Shown: positions 8,505 through 16,134, numbered from the stretch's first letter. The stretch: 38,916 nt of DNA from Pseudomonas_T sp032052615 (GCA_032052615.1 DAMBWF010000021.1:1-38916); one strand, 5' to 3'. The notes: generated by a model not told the origin, from the letters alone. Program-made: numbers and translations.

Positions 8505-9548
8505 ATGACCCGTCGCACCCCGCTCGCGCTGTCCGCCCTGCTCGCCTGGAGCCTCACCGGCCCCGCCCAGGCCGCCGGCACCCTGCACTTCGCCAACTGG
8601 TCGGATTACTTCCCACCGGAGCTGCTGAAGAAATTCGAGAAGGACACCGGCATCCAGGCCACCCTGGACGCCTACGAGAGCAACGAGACCCTGCTGGCCA
8701 AGCTCAAGGCCGGCGGCGGCGCCTACGACGTGGTGGTCCCGTCCGACAGCTTCATCCAGATCATGGTGCAGGACGGCCTGCTGCAGCCCCTCGACAAGAG
8801 CAAGCTGCCCAACCTGAAAAACCTCAAGGCCAATTTCCAGCACCTGGGCTTCGACCCCGAGCACGCCTATAGCGTGCCCTACCTGTGGGGTTCCACCGGC
8901 TACAGCTACAACCGCGAGATGGTGCCGGGCGGCACCCTGGAGGAGAGCTGGAAACCCTTCTTCGAGCCGCCGGCGGCGCTCAAGGGCAAGGTGGTGGCGC
9001 TCAACTCCATCGAGGACCTGTACATCGCCGCCTCCCACTACCTGGGCATCGACCAGTGCACCGAGGACCCCAAGGAAGCCAAGCGCATCCAGGACCTGCT
9101 GCTGGCACAGAAACCGATGCTCGCCATGTACAGCAGCGACGGCACCATCGAGCGCATGGCCGCCGGCGAAGTGGCCATGCACCAGCAGTGGAATGGTGCC
9201 TACCACCGGGCCCACGCCCAGCGCGCCAGCCTGGTCTATGTCTACCCGAAGGAAGGCATGCACCTGTTTATCGACAACCTGGTGATTCCCAAGGACGCCA
9301 GCAACGTCGCCGAGGCCCATGTCTTCATCGACTGGATGCTACGGCCGGAGAACATCGCCGTGGCCTCCAACTTCGCCAAGTACAACAACGCGGTGGAGGG
9401 CTCCGACGCCTTCATGGACAAGGAGCTGTTCGATGACCCGGCGATCAACACGCCCCAGGACAAGCTGGCGCGCCTGAAGCCCTTCGAGCTGTGCTCGCCC
9501 AAGGCCCTCGGCCTGCGCAGCAAGGTCTGGACCAAGCTGAAGAAATAA
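8505..9548 (+). CDS. Polyamine ABC transporter substrate-binding protein (PotD/PotF-like)
   Basis: The 347-residue periplasmic binding protein has a Sec signal peptide with likely cleavage after AQA at residue 23 and no lipobox cysteine. The mature protein opens with HFANWSDYFPPELLKKFEKD, the characteristic start of the PotD/PotF/SpuD/SpuE family. Further family patterns are YDVVVPSD near residue 78, VPYLWGSTGYSYNR near 125 and the MLRPENIA stretch near 280. It is preceded by a good ribosome site (AGGAG, 8492-8496). It delivers polyamine to the two permeases. Whether it prefers putrescine, spermidine or acetylated forms cannot be read from the sequence; the deacetylase directly downstream makes acetylpolyamines a possibility. 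Confidence 0.92.
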   Translation: MTRRTPLALSALLAWSLTGPAQAAGTLHFANWSDYFPPELLKKFEKDTGIQATLDAYESNETLLAKLKAGGGAYDVVVPSDSFIQIMVQDGLLQPLDKSKLPNLKNLKANFQHLGFDPEHAYSVPYLWGSTGYSYNREMVPGGTLEESWKPFFEPPAALKGKVVALNSIEDLYIAASHYLGIDQCTEDPKEAKRIQDLLLAQKPMLAMYSSDGTIERMAAGEVAMHQQWNGAYHRAHAQRASLVYVYPKEGMHLFIDNLVIPKDASNVAEAHVFIDWMLRPENIAVASNFAKYNNAVEGSDAFMDKELFDDPAINTPQDKLARLKPFELCSPKALGLRSKVWTKLKK

Positions 9549-9556
9549 CCTCCGCC

Positions 9557-9574
9557 GCCCTCCGCCCGGAGGGC
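9557..9574 (+). terminator. Hairpin after the binding-protein gene
   Basis: GCCCTCC (9557-9563) pairs with GGAGGGC (9568-9574) around a four-base loop, extendable by one GC pair. TTCCCCC follows rather than a T-tract, so it is more likely a 3'-end stabiliser or partial terminator that keeps binding-protein mRNA more abundant than downstream message. Confidence 0.45.
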
Positions 9575-9622
9575 TTCCCCCGTCCCATCGCAGATGCCCG
9601 CAGAGGCGTCATAGGAGCTTGC

Positions 9623-10660
9623 ATGCTGACGATTTACAGCGATGACCACCGCCTGCACCACGGCCAGCAGGAACTGATCGGCGGCCGCTTCACGCCGTGC
9701 TTCGAAAAACCCAGCCGCGCCGACATGGTCCTCGACCGCTTGCGGGCGGTGGGCCTGGGGGACGTCAGCCCGCCCGAGGCGTTCGGCCGCGAGCCGCTGC
9801 GCCGGGTGCATACCGAGGGCTTCCTGAATTTCCTGGAGCACGCCTGGGCCGAATGGCAGGCGGTGGGCCGCGACCACGACATGCTCCCCATCGCCTGGCC
9901 GGTGCGCCGCCTGCGCCAGGTGGAGCCGGCGGATATCGACGGCCGCCTGGGCTATTACTCCCTGGACGCCGGCGCGCCGATCACCGCCGGCACCTGGCGG
10001 GCCATCACCGCCTCGGCCAACGTCGCCCTTACCGGCCAGGCCGCGCTGGCCCAGGGTGCCCGTGGGGTGTTCTCCCTGTGCCGGCCACCGGGCCACCACG
10101 CGGCGGCGGATTACATCGGCGGCTACTGCTACCTGAACAACGCCGCCATCGCCGCCCAGGCGATGCTCGACCAGGGCGCCCGGCGGGTGGCGATCCTCGA
10201 CGTGGACTACCACCATGGCAACGGCACCCAGGACATCTTTTACGACCGCCCCGACGTGCTGTTCGCCTCGATCCATGGCGACCCGCGCTTCGAGTACCCG
10301 TACTTTCTCGGCTACGCCGACGAGAAGGGCCAGGGGCCCGGCGAGGGATTCAACCGCAACTACCCGCTGGCGGCCGGCAGCGACTGGTCGGTGTGGAGCC
10401 AGGCCCTGGGCGACGCCTGCCGGCTGATCGCCGGGTACGCGCCAGACGCCCTGGTGGTGTCCCTGGGGGTGGACACCTTCAAGGAAGACCCGATTTCCCA
10501 GTTCCGGCTGGACAGCCCGGACTACCTGCGCATGGGCGAGGTCATCGGCCGGCTGGGCTTGCGCACCCTGTTCGTCATGGAGGGCGGCTACGCGGTGGAG
10601 GAGATCGGCATCAACGCGGTGAACGTGCTGCAGGGCTTCGAGGGCGTCCGCCCCGCCTGA
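9623..10660 (+). CDS. Acetylpolyamine amidohydrolase (class II HDAC fold)
   Basis: This 345-residue zinc hydrolase removes acetyl groups from acetylputrescine, acetylcadaverine and related polyamines. The catalytic set is complete: tandem His 158-159 in RPPGHHA, zinc ligands D195 and H197 in LDVDYHHGNGTQD, D284 in SLGVD, and transition-state Tyr 323 in GGYAVEE. These positions match the Mycoplana ramosa enzyme numbering that I remember. E17, in the loop region that forms the narrow polyamine channel in that enzyme, is present. The start at 9623 has AGGAG five bases upstream. It sits last in the transporter operon, so imported acetylpolyamines could be used directly. It resembles PA0321 of P. 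aeruginosa. Its stop lies four bases from the stop of the convergent next gene. Confidence 0.93.
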   Translation: MLTIYSDDHRLHHGQQELIGGRFTPCFEKPSRADMVLDRLRAVGLGDVSPPEAFGREPLRRVHTEGFLNFLEHAWAEWQAVGRDHDMLPIAWPVRRLRQVEPADIDGRLGYYSLDAGAPITAGTWRAITASANVALTGQAALAQGARGVFSLCRPPGHHAAADYIGGYCYLNNAAIAAQAMLDQGARRVAILDVDYHHGNGTQDIFYDRPDVLFASIHGDPRFEYPYFLGYADEKGQGPGEGFNRNYPLAAGSDWSVWSQALGDACRLIAGYAPDALVVSLGVDTFKEDPISQFRLDSPDYLRMGEVIGRLGLRTLFVMEGGYAVEEIGINAVNVLQGFEGVRPA

Positions 10661-10664
10661 AGCC

Positions 10665-11591
10665 TCAGCCCGCCGGCTTGGCGGCCGCGCCGGCGTCCTT
10701 GCGGAACACGTAGAACAGGTTCGGCTCGCTGACCATGTAGATGTTGCCGGCCTCGTCCATGGCGACGCCCTCGGCCCGGGGAATGCCATGGCGCAGGCCA
10801 TTGAGGCCGCCGATCAGGCTGATGAAGCTGATCGGCTCGCCCTTCTCGTCCAGCTCCAGCAACAGGTTGGACTGGGCCGACAGCACCAGGGTGTGGCGGG
10901 TGCGCGGGTCGATGCTCAGGGCCGAGACGTTGCGCATCTGCAAGCCGTCGCTGGGCAGCGGGTGCATGGCGCCGACCATGTGATCGCGACCGTCGCTGTC
11001 CCAACTGAACAGCGCCCGCGGCTCCCGCTCCTTGCCCAGCAGCAGGCGTCCCTCGGCGGCATCCCAAGCGATGGCCTCGAAGCCCTTGTTGCGCGAATCG
11101 GGGAAGCCCAGATCGTACTCGGCGGCGTCGACGGCATTGAGTTCGGTGGTGAGGTCGTCCACCTTGACGATGGACAGGGTGCGGCGGCGCTCGTCGATGA
11201 TCGCCAGGCTGCCGTCCTCCATCATCGCCACCCCTTCCGGGTTGGAGAAGCCGATCAGGGGAATCCGCCGCAGCACGTCGCCCTGGCGGGACAGCTCCAC
11301 CAGCAGCGGAGTCTTGCCGGTGACGGTGTAGAGGGTGCCGCTCAGCGGGTTGTAGGTGAGGTCGGAGGTCTCGTCGTGGTCCAGGCCGTCGAGGCGCTTG
11401 CCCTGGATCACCGCCTGGTAGCCCGGCAGCCAGATGCTGGCGTCGCGCTCGCCCTGAGTGAGGTGGGACTCCTTGAACAGGAACAGCAGGCGGTCGTCCA
11501 GGTGCTGGGACATCATCGCGCCAGCGGCGAGTGCCACGGCGAGGCCCGCCACGAGCCAGCGGGCACGGAACGGAAGAAAGGACAGGCGCAT
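10665..11591 (-). CDS. SdiA-regulated-type beta-propeller protein, membrane-anchored (copy 2)
   Basis: This 308-residue paralogue of the 3216-4127 gene has an N-terminal hydrophobic segment (about 11-28) and propeller blades such as SDLTYNPLSGTLYTVT, EGVAMMEDGSLAIIDERRR, GFEAIAWDAAEGRLLLGKE and AEGVAMDEAGNIYMVSEPN. Shared landmarks with copy 1 include WLPGY/WLPDY near residue 54, the NKGFE motif and the C-terminal LFYVFRK. It is probably periplasmic with a membrane anchor. Function is unknown. It is third in the minus-strand series dehydrogenase-FAH protein-propeller, with gaps of 46 and 76 bases, and resembles PA0319 from memory. Confidence 0.82.
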   Translation of the reverse strand: MRLSFLPFRARWLVAGLAVALAAGAMMSQHLDDRLLFLFKESHLTQGERDASIWLPGYQAVIQGKRLDGLDHDETSDLTYNPLSGTLYTVTGKTPLLVELSRQGDVLRRIPLIGFSNPEGVAMMEDGSLAIIDERRRTLSIVKVDDLTTELNAVDAAEYDLGFPDSRNKGFEAIAWDAAEGRLLLGKEREPRALFSWDSDGRDHMVGAMHPLPSDGLQMRNVSALSIDPRTRHTLVLSAQSNLLLELDEKGEPISFISLIGGLNGLRHGIPRAEGVAMDEAGNIYMVSEPNLFYVFRKDAGAAAKPAG

Positions 11592-11667
11592 CAGGCGTCT
11601 CCCCGGGGCAAAGCCACCAGCCTACCGGGGCGCGACCGGGCCGCCAAGGCGCGCGACGCTGCGTTCG

Positions 11668-12333
11668 TCAGAGTACCCGGCTCTCGAAACGCGACAGCCC
11701 CAGCAGCTCCAGGGCCAGGGTATCGCCCGGTTGCAGCGGGCCGACGCCGGCCGGCGTGCCGGTCAGCACCACGTCACCCGGTTGCAGGCTGAAATGCCCG
11801 CAGATATGGCGAATCAGCGGCAGGATCGGGTTGAGCATGTCGCGGCTGTTGCCGTCCTGGCGGACCTCGCCGCCGATGCTCAGGCGGATGCCCAGGTCGG
11901 CGGGGTCGACCACCGCGTCGCCCGGCACGAAGGGCGCCAGCACGCAGGCGCCATCGAAGGCCTTGGCGATCTCCCAGGGATAGCCCTGCTCCTTGAGCCG
12001 TGCCTGGACCTCGCGCAGGGTCAGGTCGAGGGCCGGGGCGTAGCCGGAGATGGCGTCGCGGATTTCTTCGTCGGCCGGCTCGCGCGACAGCGGCTTGCCG
12101 ATCAGCACGGCGATCTCCGCCTCGTAGTGCACCGCGCCCCGGTCCCGGGGGATGACGAAGCCGCCGTCCAGCGGCACCACGCAACTGCCCGGCTTGATGA
12201 ACAGCAGCGGCTCGCTGGGCACCGGGTTGTTCAGCTCCCGGGCGTGCTCGGCGTAGTTGCGGCCCACGCACACCACCTTGCCCACCGGGAAGTGGATGCC
12301 GGTGCCGTCGACGTACTGGTGCTGGTAGCTCAT
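11668..12333 (-). CDS. Fumarylacetoacetate hydrolase family protein (FAHD1-like)
   Basis: The 221-residue protein is a compact FAH-fold enzyme. The magnesium-binding acidic residues are visible as E71 and E73 in HYEAEIAVLIG and D103 in ALDLTLRE; the substrate loop GRNYAEHARELNN lies at 24-36 and the closing TGTPAGVGPL motif near 190. Family members of this size hydrolyse acylpyruvates or decarboxylate oxaloacetate. GGAG lies seven bases before the ATG at 12333. It follows the D-2-hydroxyglutarate dehydrogenase gene by 46 bases, so a role near 2-oxo acid metabolism is plausible, but the substrate cannot be named. Confidence 0.88.
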   Translation of the reverse strand: MSYQHQYVDGTGIHFPVGKVVCVGRNYAEHARELNNPVPSEPLLFIKPGSCVVPLDGGFVIPRDRGAVHYEAEIAVLIGKPLSREPADEEIRDAISGYAPALDLTLREVQARLKEQGYPWEIAKAFDGACVLAPFVPGDAVVDPADLGIRLSIGGEVRQDGNSRDMLNPILPLIRHICGHFSLQPGDVVLTGTPAGVGPLQPGDTLALELLGLSRFESRVL

Positions 12334-12379
12334 CTGCTCACTCCGGGCGGGCCGCCCGGGCGGGCGGCGAAGGTCGGCG

Positions 12380-13774
12380 TTACTGGGCGAAGATCTTGCC
12401 GGGGTTCATGATGCCGTTGGGGTCGAACACCGCCTTGAGGGCCTTCATGTAGGCGATTTCCTCCGGCGAGCGGCTGTAGCCCAGGTAGTCGCGCTTGGTC
12501 ATGCCCACGCCGTGCTCGGCGGAAATCGACCCGTTGTACTTCTCCACCGTCTCGAACACCCAGCGGTTCACCGTGGCGCACTTGGCGAAGAACTCGTCCT
12601 TGCCCAGATGTTCCGGCTTGAGGATGTTCAGGTGCAGGTTGCCGTCGCCGATGTGGCCGAACCACACCACCTCGAAGTCCGGGTAGTTGGCGGCGACGAT
12701 GGTGTCGATGTCGCGCAGGAAGGCCGGCACCTTGGAAACGGTGACCGAGATGTCGTTCTTGTAGGGCGTCCAGTGGGAGATGGTCTCGGAAATGTACTCC
12801 CGCAGCTTCCACAGGTTCTGCAACTGCTGCTCGCTCTGGCTCATCACCCCGTCCAGCACCCAGCCCTGTTCCACGCAGTGCTCGAAGGTGGCCAGGGCCT
12901 GGTCGGCGCGCTCGTCGGTGGTGGCCTCGAACTCCAGCAGGGCGTAGAACGGGCAGTCGGTCTCGAACGGCGCCGGCACGTCGCCCCGCGCCAGCACCTT
13001 GGCCATGGCCTTGTCGGAGAAGAACTCGAAGGCGGTCAGGTCCAGCTTGTCCTGGAAGGCGTGCAGCACCGGCATGATGGATTCGAAGTCCGGCGTGCCG
13101 AGCACCATGGCGGTGAGGTTGGTGGGCTGGCGGTCCAGGCGCATGGTGGCCTCGACGACGAAGCCCAGGGTGCCCTCGGCGCCGATGAACAACTGACGCA
13201 TGTCGTAGCCGGTGGCATTCTTGATCAGGTCCCGGTTGAGTTCCAGCAGGTCGCCCTTGCCGGTGACCACCTTCAGCCCGGCGACCCAGTTGCGGGTCAT
13301 GCCGTAGCGGATCACCTTGATGCCGCCGGCGTTGGTGCCGATGTTGCCGCCGATCTGGCTGGAACCGGCGGAGGCGAAGTCCACCGGGTAGTACAGGCCC
13401 TTCTCCTGGGCGAAGGCCTGCAACTGCTGGGTCACCACCCCCGGCTGGCAGCGCACGGTGCGGTCCAGCGGGTCGAAGTCGAGGATACGGTTCATGTAAT
13501 CGAACGCCACCACCACTTCGCCGTTGGCCGCCACCGCCGCGGCGGAGAGCCCGGTGCGGCCGCCGGAGGGCACCAGCGCCACCTGATGGGCGTTGGCCCA
13601 GCGGACGATGGCCTGGACCTGCTCGATGTGCTTGGGAAAGGCGATGGCCAGGGGCGCCGGCGCGAAATGCCTGGTCCAGTCCTTGCCGTAGGCCTCCAGG
13701 GAGGCGGCATCGGTGAGCACCTTGCCCGGCTCCAGCAGGGTCTTCAGCTCTTCGATCAGGGCGATGTCGGTCAT
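12380..13774 (-). CDS. D-2-hydroxyglutarate dehydrogenase (FAD-linked oxidase)
   Basis: The protein has 464 residues from the ATG at 13774 (eight more if the ATG at 13798 is used). It has the PCMH FAD-binding domain with VPSGGRTGLSAAAV near residue 72 and the GGNIGTNAGGIKVIRYG pattern near 140, then the FAD-oxidase C-domain with the metal-binding HIGDGNLHLN and the ISAEHGVG motif near the end. The enzyme oxidises D-2-hydroxyglutarate to 2-oxoglutarate, passing electrons to an electron-transfer acceptor. In Pseudomonas stutzeri the same gene pair was shown to couple: SerA reduces 2-oxoglutarate to D-2-hydroxyglutarate and this enzyme recycles it, pulling serine synthesis forward. Here it diverges from serA. 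I favour 13774 because MTDIALIEELK matches the usual start. Confidence 0.9.
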   Translation of the reverse strand: MTDIALIEELKTLLEPGKVLTDAASLEAYGKDWTRHFAPAPLAIAFPKHIEQVQAIVRWANAHQVALVPSGGRTGLSAAAVAANGEVVVAFDYMNRILDFDPLDRTVRCQPGVVTQQLQAFAQEKGLYYPVDFASAGSSQIGGNIGTNAGGIKVIRYGMTRNWVAGLKVVTGKGDLLELNRDLIKNATGYDMRQLFIGAEGTLGFVVEATMRLDRQPTNLTAMVLGTPDFESIMPVLHAFQDKLDLTAFEFFSDKAMAKVLARGDVPAPFETDCPFYALLEFEATTDERADQALATFEHCVEQGWVLDGVMSQSEQQLQNLWKLREYISETISHWTPYKNDISVTVSKVPAFLRDIDTIVAANYPDFEVVWFGHIGDGNLHLNILKPEHLGKDEFFAKCATVNRWVFETVEKYNGSISAEHGVGMTKRDYLGYSRSPEEIAYMKALKAVFDPNGIMNPGKIFAQ

Positions 13775-13849
13775 CTGCGGAACTCTCGGAACATTCATGG
13801 TCGCCCTGAGAACGCTTCAGGTCGCAACCGAGCATGGAAAAAGGAGATC

Positions 13850-13859
13850 ATGCTAGCAT
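13850..13859. promoter_or_regulatory. Palindromic extended -10 shared by serA and the divergent dehydrogenase gene
   Basis: ATGCTAGCAT is a perfect ten-base palindrome. On each strand it reads TG-C-TAGCAT, which fits an extended -10 promoter. Transcription would begin near 13866 for serA (leader about 108 bases) and near 13843 for the dehydrogenase gene (leader about 70 bases). No good -35 hexamer is present on either side, which extended -10 promoters can tolerate. It is the clearest promoter-like site in the 199-base gap, but this is inferred from pattern only. Confidence 0.38.
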
Positions 13860-13969
13860 ACGACCCCCGCGAATCGCGCGCCGCGCCGATCCGGGAGCCG
13901 GCCCCGCCGGCCGGGGCAGCCCCCTCTTCGCTGTCCATCGCCCTGCCATTTCCACGGGATCACAGGTAA
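13850..13969 (+). CDS. Possible 39-codon leader ORF before serA
   Basis: An AAGGAG at 13841-13846 stands three bases before an ATG that opens 39 codons, ending TAA four bases before the serA start. The peptide begins MLAYDPRESR and contains a Ser-Ser-Leu-Ser cluster at residues 26-29. A serine-sensing leader peptide before a serine-synthesis gene would make sense, but the spacing of the ribosome site is short, four serines are few, the high Ala/Pro content is what random GC-rich sequence gives, and the ATG overlaps the proposed serA -10 element. Both readings cannot hold for the same transcript. Confidence 0.2.
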   Translation: MLAYDPRESRAAPIREPAPPAGAAPSSLSIALPFPRDHR

Positions 13970-13973
13970 GCAG

Positions 13974-15203
13974 ATGAGCAAGACCTCCCTCGATAAGAGC
14001 AAGATCAAGTTCCTCCTTCTCGAAGGTGTCCACCAGAACGCCGTGGACACCCTGAAGGCCGCCGGCTACAGCAACATCGAATACCTCAAGACCGCGCTGT
14101 CCGGCGACGAACTCAAGGCGAAGATCGCCGATGCCCACTTCATCGGCATCCGTTCCCGCACCCAGCTCACCGAGGAGGTGTTCGACGCCGCGAAGAAACT
14201 GGTGGCGGTCGGCTGCTTCTGCATCGGCACCAACCAGGTCGACCTGGACGCCGCCCGCGAGCGCGGCATCGCGGTGTTCAACGCGCCCTACTCCAACACC
14301 CGTTCGGTGGCCGAGCTGGTGTTGGCCGAGGCGATCCTGCTGCTGCGCGGCATCCCCGAGAAGAACGCCTCCTGCCACCGCGGCGGCTGGATCAAGTCGG
14401 CGGCCAACTCCTTCGAGATTCGCGGCAAGAAGCTGGGCATCGTCGGCTACGGCTCCATCGGCACCCAGCTTTCGGTGCTGGCCGAGGCCCTGGGCATGCA
14501 GGTGTACTTCTATGACGTGGTGACCAAGCTGCCCCTGGGCAACGCTCAGCAGGTAGGCTCCCTGCACGAGCTGCTGGGCCTGGCCGACATCGTCACCCTG
14601 CACGTGCCGGAACTGCCGTCCACCCAGTGGATGATCGGCGAGAAGGAAATCCGCGCCATGAAGAAGGGCGCCATCCTGATCAACGCCGCCCGGGGCACCG
14701 TGGTCGAGCTGGACCACCTGGCCGCCGCCATCAAGGACGAGCACCTGATCGGCGCCGCCATCGACGTGTTCCCGGTGGAGCCCCGCTCCAACGACGAGGA
14801 ATTCGAAAGCCCGCTGCGCGGCCTCGACCGGGTGATCCTCACGCCCCACATCGGCGGCTCCACCGCCGAGGCCCAGGCCAACATCGGCCTGGAAGTGGCG
14901 GAGAAGCTGGTCAAGTACAGCGACATCGGCACCTCGGTGTCCTCGGTCAACTTCCCCGAGGTCGCCCTGCCGTCCCACCCCGGCAAGCACCGCCTGCTGC
15001 ACATCCACCGCAACATCCCCGGCGTGATGAGCGAGATCAACACGGTGTTCGCCGAGAACGGCATCAACATCTCTGGCCAGTTCCTGCAGACCAACGACAA
15101 GGTCGGCTACGTGGTGATCGACGTGGACGCCGAGTACTCCGACCTGGCCCTGGAAAAACTCCACCAGGTCAACGGCACCATCCGCAGCCGCGTCCTGTTC
15201 TGA
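13974..15203 (+). CDS. serA: D-3-phosphoglycerate dehydrogenase
   Basis: The 409-residue protein (E. coli has 410) catalyses the first step of serine synthesis, NAD-dependent oxidation of 3-phosphoglycerate in the cytosol. It shows the Rossmann motif GIVGYGSIG near residue 155, catalytic R240 in NAARGTVV and H292 in LTPHIGGS, the same numbering as in E. coli, and a C-terminal ACT domain from about residue 338 (HRNIPGVMSEIN, then GINISGQFLQT), the site of serine feedback in the family. The ribosome site is weak (CAGG, seven bases before ATG). It diverges from the D-2-hydroxyglutarate dehydrogenase gene and ends at a strong bidirectional terminator. Confidence 0.97.
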   Translation: MSKTSLDKSKIKFLLLEGVHQNAVDTLKAAGYSNIEYLKTALSGDELKAKIADAHFIGIRSRTQLTEEVFDAAKKLVAVGCFCIGTNQVDLDAARERGIAVFNAPYSNTRSVAELVLAEAILLLRGIPEKNASCHRGGWIKSAANSFEIRGKKLGIVGYGSIGTQLSVLAEALGMQVYFYDVVTKLPLGNAQQVGSLHELLGLADIVTLHVPELPSTQWMIGEKEIRAMKKGAILINAARGTVVELDHLAAAIKDEHLIGAAIDVFPVEPRSNDEEFESPLRGLDRVILTPHIGGSTAEAQANIGLEVAEKLVKYSDIGTSVSSVNFPEVALPSHPGKHRLLHIHRNIPGVMSEINTVFAENGINISGQFLQTNDKVGYVVIDVDAEYSDLALEKLHQVNGTIRSRVLF

Positions 15204-15221
15204 GGCGCGAGCCGCGACAAA

Positions 15222-15249
15222 AAAAAGGGAGGCCTCGGCCTCCCTTTTT
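15222..15249. terminator. Bidirectional intrinsic terminator after serA
   Basis: A 12-base perfect stem (AAAAAGGGAGGC with its complement at 15238-15249) closes a CTCG tetraloop and has a T-run on both strands. It terminates serA on the plus strand and the convergent DUF2059 gene, which stops at 15269, on the minus strand. Confidence 0.92.
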
Positions 15250-15268
15250 CATGGGCGCTCGGCGTGGC

Positions 15269-15994
15269 TCAGGGGCCGAGGGCGGCGCGCACGGCCTCCA
15301 GGGCGGCCTGGTAATAAGCCTTGCCCTCGGCCGACTCGGCGAAAGTGACGAACTCCTCCAGCTCCGGATCGGACAGGTCGCGATAGACGTACAGCAGGGT
15401 GTTATCGAGGTCCTTGCCGATCCGCTCCATCACATGCTGGCGCCGGCCCTCCAGGGCACCACGCGGCTCGGCGCCCAGCAGGCCGGGCAGCATCTGGCTG
15501 AGGCTATCGGCGGCGAGCCCGGCCAGGGCCAGGCTGACTTCGGCGCCCGCCTCCCGCACCGGCAGCGCCTGGGCCAGGTGGCGGATCAGCAGGCGGCGGG
15601 TGGCGTCCGCCTCGATCGGCGGCAGGCCGTCGGCGTGCCGCTTCAATTGATCGGCGCGGGTGGCCCGGGTCTCGGCCTCGACCACCTTGCGGCCCAGGGG
15701 CGACTCGAAGAAACGCAGCGCCGGTTGCGGGTCGCCGAGCCCGGCGGCCAGGCGCTCCCGAGCGCGCTGGTCCATGGCCTCGGCGGCGAAGCGGCGATTG
15801 CTGTTATCCACCAGGGTCTGGTAGAGGGCCGGTGGCAAGCTGCTCCGGTAGCGCGCCTGGGCGCCGGCGAGGACCGCCTGGAAATGCTCGCGCTGCTCGG
15901 CCCAGCCGGCGGAGGCGTACAGGCGGTCGAGAGTGGAGTCGGCGAAAAGGGGCGAAGCGACCAGCAGGACGAGCAGGGCTAACAGAACGCGCAT
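15269..15994 (-). CDS. DUF2059-type secreted protein of unknown function
   Basis: The 241-residue product has a clear signal peptide (MRVLLALLVLLVASPLFA, cleavage near residue 18). The remainder is largely helical and charged, with a FFESPLGRKVVEAE segment near residue 97 and a second similar segment near the C-terminus (VTFAESAEGKAYYQAALEA near 217), the pattern of the DUF2059 family. It should be periplasmic. No catalytic motif is visible. The ATG at 15994 has GGGAG five bases upstream; an ATG at 16006 overlaps that ribosome site and is less likely. It resembles the gene beside serA in P. aeruginosa (PA0315 from memory). Confidence 0.8.
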   Translation of the reverse strand: MRVLLALLVLLVASPLFADSTLDRLYASAGWAEQREHFQAVLAGAQARYRSSLPPALYQTLVDNSNRRFAAEAMDQRARERLAAGLGDPQPALRFFESPLGRKVVEAETRATRADQLKRHADGLPPIEADATRRLLIRHLAQALPVREAGAEVSLALAGLAADSLSQMLPGLLGAEPRGALEGRRQHVMERIGKDLDNTLLYVYRDLSDPELEEFVTFAESAEGKAYYQAALEAVRAALGP

Positions 15995-16116
15995 GAAAAC
16001 TCCCATGGAACCGTCGCCGCGGCGGGACGACGTGGGCCGCCAGCGGAAACGGCCGCCGCGGCGGTCGCTATTCTCCGGGGCGCTCCCTGACTTGTCGAGG
16101 CAACCGGACGCGGCCC

Positions 16117-16126
16117 TGTGTAGAAT
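16117..16126 (+). promoter_or_regulatory. Candidate -10 giving a near-leaderless mRNA
   Basis: TAGAAT at 16121-16126, preceded by TGTG, resembles a Pseudomonas -10 box. Transcription seven bases downstream would begin at about 16133, one or two bases before the ATG at 16135. No Shine-Dalgarno sequence is present before that ATG, which fits a leaderless or near-leaderless message. Confidence 0.4.
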
Positions 16127-16134
16127 CCACGCCC

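Noticed and set aside
9242..10801. 519-codon minus-strand frame covering the amidohydrolase
   Set aside because: It overlaps a gene with a complete catalytic set and crosses three genes; the translation is low-complexity.
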